Shown here piece by piece: positions 29,219-39,872 of a stretch of DNA of 45,281 bases (position 1 is its first letter; every line of letters begins with the position of its first letter). The stretch spans positions 1 to 45,281 of the forward strand of contig DAIEHR010000247.1 of assembly GCA_027353465.1 (NCBI GenBank). Reading direction: 5' to 3'. The translations under genes and the position numbers were made by a program. The notes below the pieces were generated by a model that saw nothing but the letters and a program-made list of their open reading frames with translations, made no database searches and had not been told where the DNA came from. This stretch comes from Acetobacteraceae bacterium. GTDB lineage: Bacteria > Pseudomonadota > Alphaproteobacteria > Acetobacterales > Acetobacteraceae.

Positions 29219-29262
29219 TGTCTGCCATTGGCGCTATCGAAGCTCAGCGCCAATGGCAGACA
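29219..29262. repeat. 17-bp perfect inverted repeat TGTCTGCCATTGGCGCT-atcgaagctc-AGCGCCAATGGCAGACA
   Basis: Read directly; lies between the 3' end of purH and the 5' end of the mcp gene. Confidence 0.92.
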
Positions 29263-29356
29263 AACGGTGTCATACGGCTCGACACTTCCAAGCAATGGTT
29301 TTTAGATCAGCGCTTACGGGTTGATCCACTGCAATTGACTGGATCGAAACGCTCGC

Positions 29357-30931
29357 TCAGTGCCGAAAATGCCGCATCCCGGTAAACACCATCGCCAGCC
29401 CGGCCGCATCAGCCGCCGCGATCACCTCCGCATCGCGGATTGAACCGCCCGGCTGGATCACCGCCGTCGCCCCGGCCGAAACCGCAACCTCCAGGCCATC
29501 CGCGAATGGGAAGAACGCGTCGGACGCCACCACGCTGCCCTGAGTCAGCCGCTCCGGCAGCCCGGCCGTCTTCGCCGCTTCCTCGCTCTTCCAGGCCGCG
29601 ATCCGCGCCGAGTCCACCCGGTTCGGCTGTCCCCCGCCAATTCCCACCGTCGCGCCATCCTTGGCATAGACGATCGCGTTGGACTTCACATGCTTGCACA
29701 CCCGGAACGCAAACAGCAGGTCCGCCATCTCGGCATCCGAGGGCGCGCGCTTCGTAACCACCTGCAACGCGCTCGCCGCGACGCGTCCGGCGTCGCGCGT
29801 CTGCGCCAGGAACCCACCCGCAAGGCTGCGGAACGTCAGGCCGCCCGCCGCCGCATCCGGCATCCCGCCGGTCAGCAACAGCCGCAAATTCTTCTTGCGC
29901 GCCAGCACCGCCTTTGCCGCCTCATCCGCATCCGGCGCGATAATCACCTCGGTGAAAATCGCCGCGATCTTCTCCGCCGCCGCTGCATCCAGCGTCCGGT
30001 TCACCGCCACGATCCCGCCATAGGGCGACACCGGATCGCACCGGAATGCCGCGTCCCACGCATCGACCAGCCGCCCGGCCGAGGCCACGCCGCACGGCGT
30101 CGCGTGCTTAATGATCGCGATTGTCGGCGCCTCGAACTCCGCCACGCACTCGAACGCCGCATCAGTATCGTTCAGATTGTTATAGGACAGTTCCTTGCCC
30201 TGCACCTGCACCGCCGTCGCCACGCCAGGCCGGGTGCCGGACACATAGAATGCAGCCGCCTGATGCGGATTTTCGCCATACCGCAGCGTCTGGCGCAACG
30301 ACCCCGCGATGGTCAGACGCTTCGGGAAAGTCTCTTCGCGTTGCCCGGCGAACCACGCGCCGATCGCCGAATCATACGCCGCCGTCCGCGCATACGCCTC
30401 GCCCGCCAGCCGGCGGCGCAACGTCAGCGACGTGCCGCCCGACGCCTCGATCTCCTCCAGCACCGCCCCATACTGGTCCGGATCGGTCAGCACAGTCACG
30501 AAATCATGGTTCTTCGCCGCCGCGCGGATCAGCGCCGGGCCGCCGATATCGATGTTCTCGACGCAATCGTCGTACGGGGCGCCCTTGGCGACCGTTGCCT
30601 CAAACGGATACAGATTCACAGCCACCAGATCGATCGGGGCGATCCCGTGCGTCTTCATCTGCTCCATGTGTTCCGCCACGTCGCGCCGGCCCAGGATGCC
30701 GCCGTGGATCTGTGGCACCAGGGTCTTCACCCGCCCGTCCATGATCTCGGGAAACCCGGTGTGGTCGGACACCTCCTTCACCGGCACCCCCGCCTCGCGC
30801 AGCGCCTTCGCCGACCCGCCGGTGGACAGGATTTCCACCCCGCGCGCCGCCAAAGCCTTGGCAAACGGCACCAGGCCCGTCTTGTCGGAGACGGAGATCA
30901 GCGCCCGTCGGATGGAAACGATGTCGGTCAT
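29357..30931 (-). CDS. purH: Bifunctional AICAR formyltransferase / IMP cyclohydrolase
   Basis: [49 protein letters not shown]...[23 protein letters not shown]. Confidence 0.97.
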   Translation of the reverse strand: MTDIVSIRRALISVSDKTGLVPFAKALAARGVEILSTGGSAKALREAGVPVKEVSDHTGFPEIMDGRVKTLVPQIHGGILGRRDVAEHMEQMKTHGIAPIDLVAVNLYPFEATVAKGAPYDDCVENIDIGGPALIRAAAKNHDFVTVLTDPDQYGAVLEEIEASGGTSLTLRRRLAGEAYARTAAYDSAIGAWFAGQREETFPKRLTIAGSLRQTLRYGENPHQAAAFYVSGTRPGVATAVQVQGKELSYNNLNDTDAAFECVAEFEAPTIAIIKHATPCGVASAGRLVDAWDAAFRCDPVSPYGGIVAVNRTLDAAAAEKIAAIFTEVIIAPDADEAAKAVLARKKNLRLLLTGGMPDAAAGGLTFRSLAGGFLAQTRDAGRVAASALQVVTKRAPSDAEMADLLFAFRVCKHVKSNAIVYAKDGATVGIGGGQPNRVDSARIAAWKSEEAAKTAGLPERLTQGSVVASDAFFPFADGLEVAVSAGATAVIQPGGSIRDAEVIAAADAAGLAMVFTGMRHFRH

Positions 30932-30974
30932 GGCGGCGGAGTCCCGTGCTTGCTTCAAGCGCGGCGGGATAAAC

Positions 30975-32081
30975 CTACAAACCCAGCAGGTCCAGCGTCC
31001 GGGACAAGATCTTCGCCTCGTCATAGCAGTCCAGCGCCCGTTGCCGCCCTGCCCGCCCCATCCGAACCCGAAAATCGGGGTCGCGCACCAGTCGCCCGAG
31101 CGCCGAACCCAGGGCGGCGGGGTCGCCGGCAGGGACCTGGAAGCCAGTTTCGCCCTCGATCACCTGCTCAGCCGGCCCGCGCACGTTCGTGGCAACGACG
31201 GGCAAGCCGGTCAGCATCGCCTCGATCACCGACATCGGCAGCCCCTCGAACCGGCTGGGCAGCGTGAAAATGTCGGCGGCTGCCAGCAGCGCGGGAATAT
31301 CCGCCCGGTAGCCCAGCATCCGCAGGCGGTAGCCCAGCCCGGCGGAGCGCAGCAGTGCCGCCATATCCGCCCCCCGGTCGCTGTCCAGCCGTTCGCCTAC
31401 CACCCACAGTTCGGCCTCGGGCACGGCCCGCATTGCCGCCGCGAGTTCGGGGTATCCCTTGTGCCAAACCAGCCGGGACACGGCGATAATCACCACCCGG
31501 TCCCTCGGCACCCCCAGTTCCGCCCGTATCCGCTCCCGCGCCCATTGGTCGGGCCGGAACACGGCGGGGTTGCGGCCGTTGCGGATGGCCTCGGCATGCG
31601 ACGCGATGCCCAACCGCCTCGCATCGCGCGCCTCTGCCTCCGAAACGGTCATGAAAACGTCGGTGACCCGCGCCGCGCTCCACTCCAGCACGAACGACAG
31701 CCCACGCCGCGGCAGCGACGACGACGCATGGTTGAACAGGAACCCGTGGCAGGTATAGGCAACCTTCGGCACCCCGGCGATTCGCGCTGCCATGCGCGCC
31801 AGGAAACCGCTGATCGGCATGTGGGCATGTACCAGATCGGGCTTTTCGTCGCGCAGCAGCCTGACCAGCGACCAAAATGCCCGGACATGGGCCACGGGCG
31901 ACAAACGCCGCACGAACGGCACCGCGATCACCCGGAAGCCCTCCGCCCGGACATCGTCCAGCAACGGTCCCTCGGCGCATGCCCCGACAACCTCGTGGCC
32001 CCGTTCGCGAATGGCGCGCATCAGCGGCAGCAGGAAGTGCCGCAGCGAGAAATCGACATTGGTGATCTCGATGATCTTCAT
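30975..32081 (-). CDS. Glycosyltransferase family 4 protein
   Basis: [79 protein letters not shown]. Confidence 0.93.
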   Translation of the reverse strand: MKIIEITNVDFSLRHFLLPLMRAIRERGHEVVGACAEGPLLDDVRAEGFRVIAVPFVRRLSPVAHVRAFWSLVRLLRDEKPDLVHAHMPISGFLARMAARIAGVPKVAYTCHGFLFNHASSSLPRRGLSFVLEWSAARVTDVFMTVSEAEARDARRLGIASHAEAIRNGRNPAVFRPDQWARERIRAELGVPRDRVVIIAVSRLVWHKGYPELAAAMRAVPEAELWVVGERLDSDRGADMAALLRSAGLGYRLRMLGYRADIPALLAAADIFTLPSRFEGLPMSVIEAMLTGLPVVATNVRGPAEQVIEGETGFQVPAGDPAALGSALGRLVRDPDFRVRMGRAGRQRALDCYDEAKILSRTLDLLGL

Positions 32082-32097
32082 CGCAGGCGGGACTCGT

Positions 32098-33708
32098 TCA
32101 CCCGGCCCGTTCGACCTTGCTTAGCGCCCATTTGATGTGCTGCGGGCCGTCGGCGAAGCCGGTCAACACGATCTGCTCGCCGCGCCTGGGTTCGGCGCCC
32201 CCCAGGTAAATCGTCTCTTCCAAATTCAGCCTGGCACCATCCGCGCGCAGCCGCCAGAACGTGCCTGATTTCAGTCGCAGCAGCACCGCGGCGCCGTCTT
32301 GCTGCACGCTGGCCTGCACGTCAGGATGGAGATGGAAGCGCAGCGTGAACGGCTGGCCCTCTTGCGCCTCGATCAGGTCCTCGCCACGGATGTCCTCGCC
32401 GCTTTCGGCCATATACAGCCGGCGCCTATGCACCGCATTAAACGTCTTGCGCCAGCCGTCATGCGAGACATCCAGCCAATGCGCCCCGGCGGCTTCCTGG
32501 CGGTTCACCTCCACCACCGTCGGGCGGCGCCCCAGACCTTCCGGCTTTAGCTCACTGCTATTCAAATCCCCGATCACCAGCGTCGAATGCGCCGCCGTCG
32601 CTCTTGCGGCATCGTGCCACTCCGGCGGGCCAGCCGGGAAGGCACCGCAATTGACGATCAACCGGTCGCGTCCGATCGACAACTCCATCGACAACGTCCC
32701 GGCATGCGCCAACCGATCGAGTCCCAAAGGCGCCGGCACGCCGCAATCCACGATCAGCACGCTGCGCCCTGCCTGCATACGGGTGAACCCGCCCTCGCCC
32801 AGCGCCGCAGGGCCACGCCCGCCGCGCCCCGCCTGGGTCAACACCAGATCAACCAGTGTCGCGGTTTCTTCCTTGCTGCCGTTGAACAGCGCCAAACCGC
32901 CATCACCGTGCCGCATCATCCGCAACGCGGGGGACATCCGCTCGATCGCGTGCGCCAGAACCGGCGGTGCAGGGGTCTGGGAGGTCTGAAACAGCGCTCG
33001 GATCTCCGTCAGGTCTTGCAACGCGGACAACTGGGCGGCCGGGCTACGTTCGGCGTGGCAACCATCGGGCAGGATCTGACGGGCAATCTCCTGCGGCAGG
33101 AACCGCAGCGCCCGGGTCAGGAAGCCGGCATGTTCGCGCAACGCCACGGCTGCCGCGACCAGGCCCTTCAGCGCGGTCAGTGCCCGCGCATCCAGTTCCT
33201 CGGCCGGCAGCGCCGCGGACAGGCCGCGCGCATCGGCCACCAGCCGGCTCATCAGCCGTTGCCGGAACACATCATCGGCTGTCGCGGCAAAGAAGTCGTA
33301 GTGCCCCAACCAGGCCGTGACCCGGGCGCCGACCACGTCGGGGCGATGCGCCACCGGGTCGGACGGCGGGTTCGCGATCCATTCCGCCACCAACCCCCTG
33401 GCGCGTAGCCGAGCGGCATCGGTTCCCAGTGCCCGCAGGTCGCGCAGCCAGGTAAACCCGTGCGCCCCGGACCGCCATACCGCCGAACCACCGAGTTGAT
33501 TCCAACCGCCCTGCCGCAGCGCTTGAACCGAACCGCCGATCTCCAATTCCCCTTTGATCAGCGCCGCCCCGCGCGTGGGGTCGCCCGGCCAGGGGTCGCG
33601 CACCGACAATGCGGGCGCATCTGGAACCCGGCCCATGCGCAGGCTGGGCAGGCGCGCCATCGCCCGCCGGGCGCCGCGCATGAACGACCGAGGCGTTGTC
33701 ACTGTCAC
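32098..33708 (-). CDS. Heparinase II/III family protein
   Basis: HGFTWLRDLRALGTDAARLRARGLVAEWI...MRHGDGGLALFNGS...TRMQAGRSVLIVDCG...FRLHPDV-type C-terminus (LRFHLHPDVQA). Confidence 0.88.
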   Translation of the reverse strand: MTVTTPRSFMRGARRAMARLPSLRMGRVPDAPALSVRDPWPGDPTRGAALIKGELEIGGSVQALRQGGWNQLGGSAVWRSGAHGFTWLRDLRALGTDAARLRARGLVAEWIANPPSDPVAHRPDVVGARVTAWLGHYDFFAATADDVFRQRLMSRLVADARGLSAALPAEELDARALTALKGLVAAAVALREHAGFLTRALRFLPQEIARQILPDGCHAERSPAAQLSALQDLTEIRALFQTSQTPAPPVLAHAIERMSPALRMMRHGDGGLALFNGSKEETATLVDLVLTQAGRGGRGPAALGEGGFTRMQAGRSVLIVDCGVPAPLGLDRLAHAGTLSMELSIGRDRLIVNCGAFPAGPPEWHDAARATAAHSTLVIGDLNSSELKPEGLGRRPTVVEVNRQEAAGAHWLDVSHDGWRKTFNAVHRRRLYMAESGEDIRGEDLIEAQEGQPFTLRFHLHPDVQASVQQDGAAVLLRLKSGTFWRLRADGARLNLEETIYLGGAEPRRGEQIVLTGFADGPQHIKWALSKVERAG

Positions 33709-34376
33709 GCCCCTCCGCGCAGTTCAGCGATCGCGGCGGCATAATCGGCCGCGCGGAACACCGATGTGCCGGCGATCAACGTGTCCGCCCCCGCCGCCAG
33801 TGCCAAGGGCGCCGTGACCGCGGTGATCCCGCCATCCACCGCCAGCGCGACTGGATGGTCCGCCGCATCGATCATCCGCCGCAGTTGCGCGATCTTGGGC
33901 AATTGCGAGGTCAGAAATCCCTGCCCACCAAAACCCGGGTTCACCGACATCACCAGTACGATATCGATCAGGTCCAGGGCCCACGTGATCGACTCCGGCG
34001 CGGTGGCCGGGTTCAGCACCACGCCTGCCTTCTTCCCGGCTTTGCGGATGTGCTGCAACGACCGGTGCAAATGCGGCCCGGCTTCGGGATGCAGGCTGAT
34101 ATGGTCGGCGCCCGCATCGATGAACGCATCCAGATAGACATCCACCGGGGCGATCATCAGATGCACGTCGAACGGCAATTTTGTGTGCTTGCGCAACGCC
34201 GCCAGCACGGTTGGGCCGTAGCTGATATTCGGCACGAAATGGCCGTCCATGATGTCGAGATGCAGCCAATCGGCTCCAGCCGCCTCGATCGCGCTGACTT
34301 CTTCCCTCAGCCGCCCGAAATCGGCGGCCAGCAGGCTTGGGGCTATTGTGACGTGCCGGGACTCGCGAGCAACCAT
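33705..34376 (-). CDS. rpe: Ribulose-phosphate 3-epimerase
   Basis: IAPSLLAADFGRLREEVSAIEAAGADWLHLDIMDGHFVPNISYGP, MSVNPGFGGQGF, VDGGITAVTAPLALAAGADTLIAGTSVF. Confidence 0.97.
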   Translation of the reverse strand: MVARESRHVTIAPSLLAADFGRLREEVSAIEAAGADWLHLDIMDGHFVPNISYGPTVLAALRKHTKLPFDVHLMIAPVDVYLDAFIDAGADHISLHPEAGPHLHRSLQHIRKAGKKAGVVLNPATAPESITWALDLIDIVLVMSVNPGFGGQGFLTSQLPKIAQLRRMIDAADHPVALAVDGGITAVTAPLALAAGADTLIAGTSVFRAADYAAAIAELRGGA

Positions 34377-34437
34377 GTCATGTTTCTAGCCACCGGGACC
34401 GATGTCACACAAGGTGACAAAGGTCTTCTGGGTCAGA

Positions 34438-35673
34438 TCACGCCTTGATCATCCGCGCGGCGAAGAAGCCATCCATCCCGCCTTTGTCCGCCCAAAGCCC
34501 CGGATGGGTGTGCAGAAACCCTTCCGGCGTGCGTGCTTGCGGGATCGCGGCCAGTTCCTCCACCGAGAATGGATCATGCTTCAGCCCGAATGCAGCCGCG
34601 GCGGCAACCCGCGGCGCCCCTTCCTCCGGCTGCAGGGAACACACCGCATACACTAGCCGGCCACCAGGCCGCAGCATAGAAGCAGCCGATTCCAATAACT
34701 TATCCTGCGCCTGAGTCACCGCTTGCACGTCGCGCGGGCGCTTCAGCCGAACAACATCGGGATGGCGGCGGATCGTGCCGGTGGCGCTGCACGGGGCATC
34801 CAGCAGAATCGCGTCGAACAGCGCCGGCGGGGTCCAATCTGTCGCGTCCGCGTTGATCACGTCCGCGTGAAGGCCCCATCGTTTCAGGTTTGCCGTCAGC
34901 CGCTCGATTCGCGCGGCATCCCGCTCCAACGCGGTCACAACCGAACCGGCCGCCGCCAGTTGCGCGGTCTTGCCCCCTGGCGCGGCGCAAAGATCGGCAA
35001 TCCGTTCGCCAGGCCGGGGCGCGAGCAGCATTGCGGGTAGTGCCGCGGCGGCATCCTGAACCCAAACATCGCCCGCCTCGAATCCCGCGATGTCAGACAC
35101 CCGCGTGCCGGCCGGGAACCGGACCGAACCGGTGGGCAGCAGCAGGCCGCCCTCGGGCACAGAGCCACCCGGCTTCAGTGTAACGTCCAGCGGTGCCTCA
35201 TGTTGATGCGCAATGGCAATGGACCGCGCCAGCTTCCCCCACGACGTCCACAACCACGCTGGAGTATCCAGACGCGCCGCGTCCAGCTCTCCCATGGCTT
35301 CGGCGCCGGCTGTCGCGACCTTGCGCAGCACCGCGTTCACCAGCCCGGCAAACGGAGCCAATCCCCGCCGCTTGGCCAACGCGACCGCCGTCGCCACCGC
35401 CGCGTGGCTGGGCGTGTCCAGCAGCAGCAGTCCCGCCGCTCCGATCCGCAGCACGTTACGAACCGGCTCCGGCGGCTCTTTCCGCAGAAACGGTTCCAGG
35501 ACAGCGTCCAGCGTTCCCATCCGCCGCAGCACCGCAGCCGCCAGCCTATGGGCTGCCGCCCGATCGCGCGCATCCTGCGCCGGCAGCGCGCCCAGCGCGT
35601 CTTCCAACGTGCGGTGCCGTTCCAGAACCGCCGTCAGCAGATCGAACGCGGATTCTCTCGTCGGATCAGCCAT
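34438..35673 (-). CDS. rsmB: 16S rRNA m5C methyltransferase RsmB/Sun family
   Basis: NusB-like N-terminus; VQDAAAALPAMLLAPRPGERIADLCAAPGGKTAQLA; LLDAPCSATGTIRRHPDV. Confidence 0.94.
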   Translation of the reverse strand: MADPTRESAFDLLTAVLERHRTLEDALGALPAQDARDRAAAHRLAAAVLRRMGTLDAVLEPFLRKEPPEPVRNVLRIGAAGLLLLDTPSHAAVATAVALAKRRGLAPFAGLVNAVLRKVATAGAEAMGELDAARLDTPAWLWTSWGKLARSIAIAHQHEAPLDVTLKPGGSVPEGGLLLPTGSVRFPAGTRVSDIAGFEAGDVWVQDAAAALPAMLLAPRPGERIADLCAAPGGKTAQLAAAGSVVTALERDAARIERLTANLKRWGLHADVINADATDWTPPALFDAILLDAPCSATGTIRRHPDVVRLKRPRDVQAVTQAQDKLLESAASMLRPGGRLVYAVCSLQPEEGAPRVAAAAAFGLKHDPFSVEELAAIPQARTPEGFLHTHPGLWADKGGMDGFFAARMIKA

Positions 35674-36992
35674 CAGACCGGCAACGCCGCTCGGCCAATA
35701 CCATAGTACTCGAAACCGGCCTCGCGCATCGCGTGCGGGTCATAGACGTTGCGCAGGTCAACCAACACCCTGCCCCGCATCGATTCTCTCAATTTCATCG
35801 GCGACATCGCTCGGAATTCATTCCATTCCGTAATCAAAACCAGCGCGTCGGCACCCGAGACGGCATCGAACGCATCGCTACAATAATGAACAGACTCCGG
35901 TAGCAATGGCCGAGCCTGCTGCATTCCTTCGGGATCGAACGCGCGAATGACGGCGCCGTCGCCCGCCAGACGGGACACGATGGACAGCGACGGCGAATCC
36001 CGCATGTCGTCGGTTTCCGGCTTGAACGTCAGTCCTAGGACGGCAATGGTTTTGCCGCGCACCGATCCGCCGCACGCCGAGATCACCCGCATCGCCATGC
36101 TGGATTTGCGGGCGTCGTTGACCGCGACGGTTGCCTCGACCAGGCGGGAGGGCGCGCCGTAGTCCTGCGCCGTCCGCACCAGCGCCAAGGTGTCCTTGGG
36201 GAAACAGGACCCGCCGTAACCCGGCCCCGGATGAAGGAATTTGCGCCCGATGCGGCCGTCCAAGCCGATGCCGCGGGCAACATCGTGGATGTCCGCCCCA
36301 ACCTTCTCGCACAAATCGGCCATCTCGTTGATGAACGTCACCTTCATGGCCAGGAAGGCGTTAGCGGCGTATTTGGTCAATTCGGCGGTTTCGATCGCGG
36401 TGAACACGATCGGCGCCTCGATAAGATACAGCGGGCGATACAGCCGGCGCATCACCTCTCTCGACCGGTCTGACTCCGCGCCGATCACCACCCGATCCGG
36501 TCGCATGAAGTCACCGATCGCATTGCCCTCGCGCAGGAACTCGGGATTAGAGGCGACATCGAAATCGAGATCCGGACGAGCAGCCCTGACGATTTCCTGA
36601 ATCCGCCGGCCAGTGCCGACCGGCACCGTCGATTTCGTCACGATCACCGCGTAGCCGGTCAGTGCCTTGGCCACCTGTTCGGCCGCCGCATAGACATATG
36701 TCAGGTCGGCATGGCCATCGCCCCGCCGCGTCGGCGTGCCGACCGCGATGAACACGGCTTCCGTCCCGTCCACAGCGGCGGCCAGGTCGCCGGTAAAGGC
36801 CAGCCGGCCGGCCTTGACGTTGTCCGCAACCAACTGTTCCAGGCCGGGTTCGTAGATTGGCATCCGGCCGGCCCGCAGCGCCGCCAGTTTGTCGGAGTCG
36901 GTTTCCACCACCGTGACTTCAGTGCCGAATTCCGCGAAACAGGCGCCGGATACCAGCCCGACATAGCCGCCGCCGATCATCGTAATACGCAC
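35673..36992 (-). CDS. ugd: UDP-glucose/GDP-mannose dehydrogenase family, likely UDP-glucose 6-dehydrogenase
   Basis: MRITMIGGGYVGLVSGACFAEFGTEVTVVETD; FLHPGPGYGGSCFPKDTLALVR; LTFKPETDDMRDSPSL. Confidence 0.96.
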   Translation of the reverse strand: MRITMIGGGYVGLVSGACFAEFGTEVTVVETDSDKLAALRAGRMPIYEPGLEQLVADNVKAGRLAFTGDLAAAVDGTEAVFIAVGTPTRRGDGHADLTYVYAAAEQVAKALTGYAVIVTKSTVPVGTGRRIQEIVRAARPDLDFDVASNPEFLREGNAIGDFMRPDRVVIGAESDRSREVMRRLYRPLYLIEAPIVFTAIETAELTKYAANAFLAMKVTFINEMADLCEKVGADIHDVARGIGLDGRIGRKFLHPGPGYGGSCFPKDTLALVRTAQDYGAPSRLVEATVAVNDARKSSMAMRVISACGGSVRGKTIAVLGLTFKPETDDMRDSPSLSIVSRLAGDGAVIRAFDPEGMQQARPLLPESVHYCSDAFDAVSGADALVLITEWNEFRAMSPMKLRESMRGRVLVDLRNVYDPHAMREAGFEYYGIGRAALPV

Positions 36993-37170
36993 GTTCAGGT
37001 TCCTCTGCGCGAATGTATGGGGGATTCAGCACATGGCGGCGCCAGTTTCCAGCCACTAACCGAACAGGCTGGACGGAACCGCCCACGCGCGCCCTCTTGA
37101 CATTCGCAACGCGTCTTATGTCTGGCATGATTATCGTCTATGACGGTGATTTCGTGTGCCGAGGATTACC

Positions 37171-38178
37171 ATGCCGGAAACAGTGCTGCGGGTCGGAATC
37201 GCGGGGGCGGGCCATTTCGGCCGTTATCACGCCCTGAAGGCGGCCGCCGGATCGCGAACCGTGCTGACCGGCATCTATGATCCCGACCTGGAGCGGGCGA
37301 AGACCGTAGGCTGGGAAGCTGGCGCCAAGGAAATGGGATTCGATGAGTTGCTGAACGCATCGGACGCCATCATCGTCGCCGCCCCGGCCGAGGCGCACTA
37401 CGACCTGGCGGCGCGGGCGCTGCGCGCCGGCAAGCATGTGCTGGTCGAGAAACCAATTGCCGCCACGCTGGAACAGGCGGACGAGCTGGGACGGCTGGCC
37501 AAAATGCACAATCTGGTGCTGCAGGTCGGCCATCTGGAGCGATTCTCCGCCGCCTATCAAGCGATGGCCGGCAAGATCGGCGCACCTCTCTATATCGAGG
37601 CCACCCGCATCGCCCCATTCAAGCCGCGCGGCACCGATGTCTCGGTGATACTGGATCTGATGATCCACGATCTGGACCTGGTTCTGGCGCTGATCGACAG
37701 CGAGATCGAAAGCGTTGACGCCGTCGGTGCCCCTGTCGCAAGCCCGCATGAGGACATCGCCAACGCCCGTCTTCGCTTCGTCAACGGGGCGGTGGCAACC
37801 ATCACCGCCAGCCGCATTTCGCCGCGGACCGAGCGCCGTATGCGGATTTTCGCCCAGAATTCATATATGGCCGCCGATTTCGCCGCCCGCAAACTAACCG
37901 TGATCGCCCGGTCGTCCGACGCCGCGGGCGCCCTGCCGCCCGGCCAGCAACCGGTGCCCGGCGTGGCCGGCTTCGGCATCGCGGACGTGTCGTGGGAGGA
38001 TCATGATTCGCTTGCCGCCGAACACGCGGCCTTCGCGGCGTCGGTGCTGGATGGCGTTCCGGTACTGGTCGATGCAACGGTGGGCCGCCGGGCACTGGCG
38101 GCGGCCCTGGCGGTTGGCGAGGGGATGCGGGCGTCGCGGGAACGGATGGCGGCGTCTGGCTTGATTACCCAGGCGTAG
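37171..38178 (+). CDS. Gfo/Idh/MocA family oxidoreductase
   Basis: LRVGIAGAGHFGRYHALKA, VEKPIAATLEQADELGRLA, ILDLMIHDLDLVLAL. Confidence 0.93.
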   Translation: MPETVLRVGIAGAGHFGRYHALKAAAGSRTVLTGIYDPDLERAKTVGWEAGAKEMGFDELLNASDAIIVAAPAEAHYDLAARALRAGKHVLVEKPIAATLEQADELGRLAKMHNLVLQVGHLERFSAAYQAMAGKIGAPLYIEATRIAPFKPRGTDVSVILDLMIHDLDLVLALIDSEIESVDAVGAPVASPHEDIANARLRFVNGAVATITASRISPRTERRMRIFAQNSYMAADFAARKLTVIARSSDAAGALPPGQQPVPGVAGFGIADVSWEDHDSLAAEHAAFAASVLDGVPVLVDATVGRRALAAALAVGEGMRASRERMAASGLITQA

Positions 38179-38187
38179 CCGCCGGCG

Positions 38188-38928
38188 TCACCCCAACCGG
38201 CGCCGATACAGCGCGATCAGCCGCTCCCAATGCCGTTCGGCCGCCGGTTTGTCGTAACACCAGCGGCTGGGGAAGGCGAAGCCATGATGGACTTCGGGGT
38301 ACATTTCCAGTTCCCCATCGTTGCCGGAGGCTTCGAACAGCGCCTTCAGTTCCGCCACCATGGGCAGCGGCGCAAGCTCGTCGTGTTCCGCGCAGCCGAT
38401 GTAGAGTTCGCCCTTCGCCTTCGCGAGTGTCAGGTGAGGGCTTTCCTCGTTCTCGCTGACCAGCCAGGTGCCGTAATACGACGCGGCGGCGGCGACCCGA
38501 TCTGGAAAGCGGGCGGCAGCGGCCAGGGCATAGGGGCCGCTCATGCAATACCCGTGCGTCCCGACCACGCCCTTTTTAGCTGCCGGTTGCGTGTCCGCGA
38601 ACGCCAGCATGTCGGCGAAATCCTCCATGACCGGCGGGATCGTCATCCTGGTGCGCACCGCCCGCATGCGGGCCTGTTCGGCGCTGCCCTTCGTCGTCAC
38701 ATCGGGCCCGTATTTCGTGTCCTTACCCGCTCGGTAATACAGGTTCGGCAACAGCACGTAGTAACCCACGGTGCCGAGGCGCCGGGCCATGTCGTAGAGC
38801 TCTTCGCGGATGCCCGGCGCGTCCATCATCATGACCACGACCGGATGCGGGCCGCCCCTGTCCGGATGCACGATAAATGTCTCCATCGCGCCAGATCGGG
38901 TTTGGATGTCGCGGATATCTTCGATCAT
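38188..38928 (-). CDS. Dienelactone hydrolase family protein
   Basis: VVVMMMDAPGIREELYDMARRL, VGTHGYCMSGPYALAAAARFPDRVAAAASYYG, EVHHGFAFPSR. Confidence 0.92.
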   Translation of the reverse strand: MIEDIRDIQTRSGAMETFIVHPDRGGPHPVVVMMMDAPGIREELYDMARRLGTVGYYVLLPNLYYRAGKDTKYGPDVTTKGSAEQARMRAVRTRMTIPPVMEDFADMLAFADTQPAAKKGVVGTHGYCMSGPYALAAAARFPDRVAAAASYYGTWLVSENEESPHLTLAKAKGELYIGCAEHDELAPLPMVAELKALFEASGNDGELEMYPEVHHGFAFPSRWCYDKPAAERHWERLIALYRRRLG

Positions 38929-38984
38929 TGGCGTATTCCCCGTGCTTGTCCCGATCGTTCCACGGGATCGGCATCAGGACAAGT

Positions 38985-39872
38985 TCAGGCCGCCAGGAAC
39001 GCGTCCGTTTCGGCTGCCGTTGGAATGCTGCCCTGGCTGCCCAGCCGCGTGCAGCACAGCGCCGCTGCTGCCGACGCGCGCCGCACCGCCGCCCGCAACG
39101 AAGCCCCGCGATCCAGGTGGTTGGCCAAGACGCCGACGAAACAGTCGCCCGCCGCCGTGGTGTCGGCCACGTGGATCGCCACCGCTGGTTCGTGCCAGGC
39201 CCCGTCTTGGCTGGCGATATCGGCTCCCTCCGAACCACGTGTCCGCACCACGGCTATGCCGCCCAACCGAGCGGATAACGCCGCCGCTGTGGCACCGCAG
39301 TTCAGATGCGCCGCCAGCCACATGCCCTCGGTTTCATTCACCACCAGCACATCGACCGCCCGCAACGTATCCTCGGGCAGTGCCGAGGCCGGGGCCAGGT
39401 TCAACACGATCTTACTGCCAGCCGCACGGGCACGCTTGATCAGAGTGATGTTCTCCCCGGCTGGCACTTCCATCTGCAACACCGCCGTGGTGCCAGCCCC
39501 CAGCAATCCGTCCAACACCTGCCCCGCATGCGTTGTCAGATTGGCACCGGAGCCGACCGCGATCGCATTTTCCCCGTTCGGATCAACCGAGATCGCCGCG
39601 CAACCCGTGCTGGCATCCACAGTCTGAACGCACCCCAGATCCACGCCGGCCCCGCGCAGCAGCGCCAGTGCGCCATCCGCCAGCGCATCGCGTCCCACCG
39701 ATCCAATCATGGTCACGCGGCCCCCGTCACGCGCGGCAGCGACAGCCTGGTTCGCCCCTTTGCCGCCCGGTTCTATCCGCGTGGACGGACCCAGGACCGT
39801 TTCGCCCGGCCGGGGAATGTGCGGCAGGCTGAAAATCAGATCGAGGTTGATGGAACCGAACACGACGATCAT
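38985..39872 (-). CDS. rbsK: Ribokinase (PfkB family)
   Basis: VVFGSINLDLIFSLPHIPRPGETVLG...EPGGKGANQAVAAARDGG; VADTTAAGDCFVGVLA. Confidence 0.93.
   Translation of the reverse strand: MIVVFGSINLDLIFSLPHIPRPGETVLGPSTRIEPGGKGANQAVAAARDGGRVTMIGSVGRDALADGALALLRGAGVDLGCVQTVDASTGCAAISVDPNGENAIAVGSGANLTTHAGQVLDGLLGAGTTAVLQMEVPAGENITLIKRARAAGSKIVLNLAPASALPEDTLRAVDVLVVNETEGMWLAAHLNCGATAAALSARLGGIAVVRTRGSEGADIASQDGAWHEPAVAIHVADTTAAGDCFVGVLANHLDRGASLRAAVRRASAAAALCCTRLGSQGSIPTAAETDAFLAA

Noticed and set aside
29690-32135. Very long plus-strand ORFs (525 and 608 aa) across purH and the GT4 gene
   Set aside because: They are antisense to well-recognised proteins, are Arg/Pro/His-rich low-complexity translations typical of GC-rich shadow frames, and show no recognisable motif.
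38230-39627. 465-aa plus-strand ORF
   Set aside because: Antisense to the dienelactone hydrolase and ribokinase genes, both with intact catalytic motifs.
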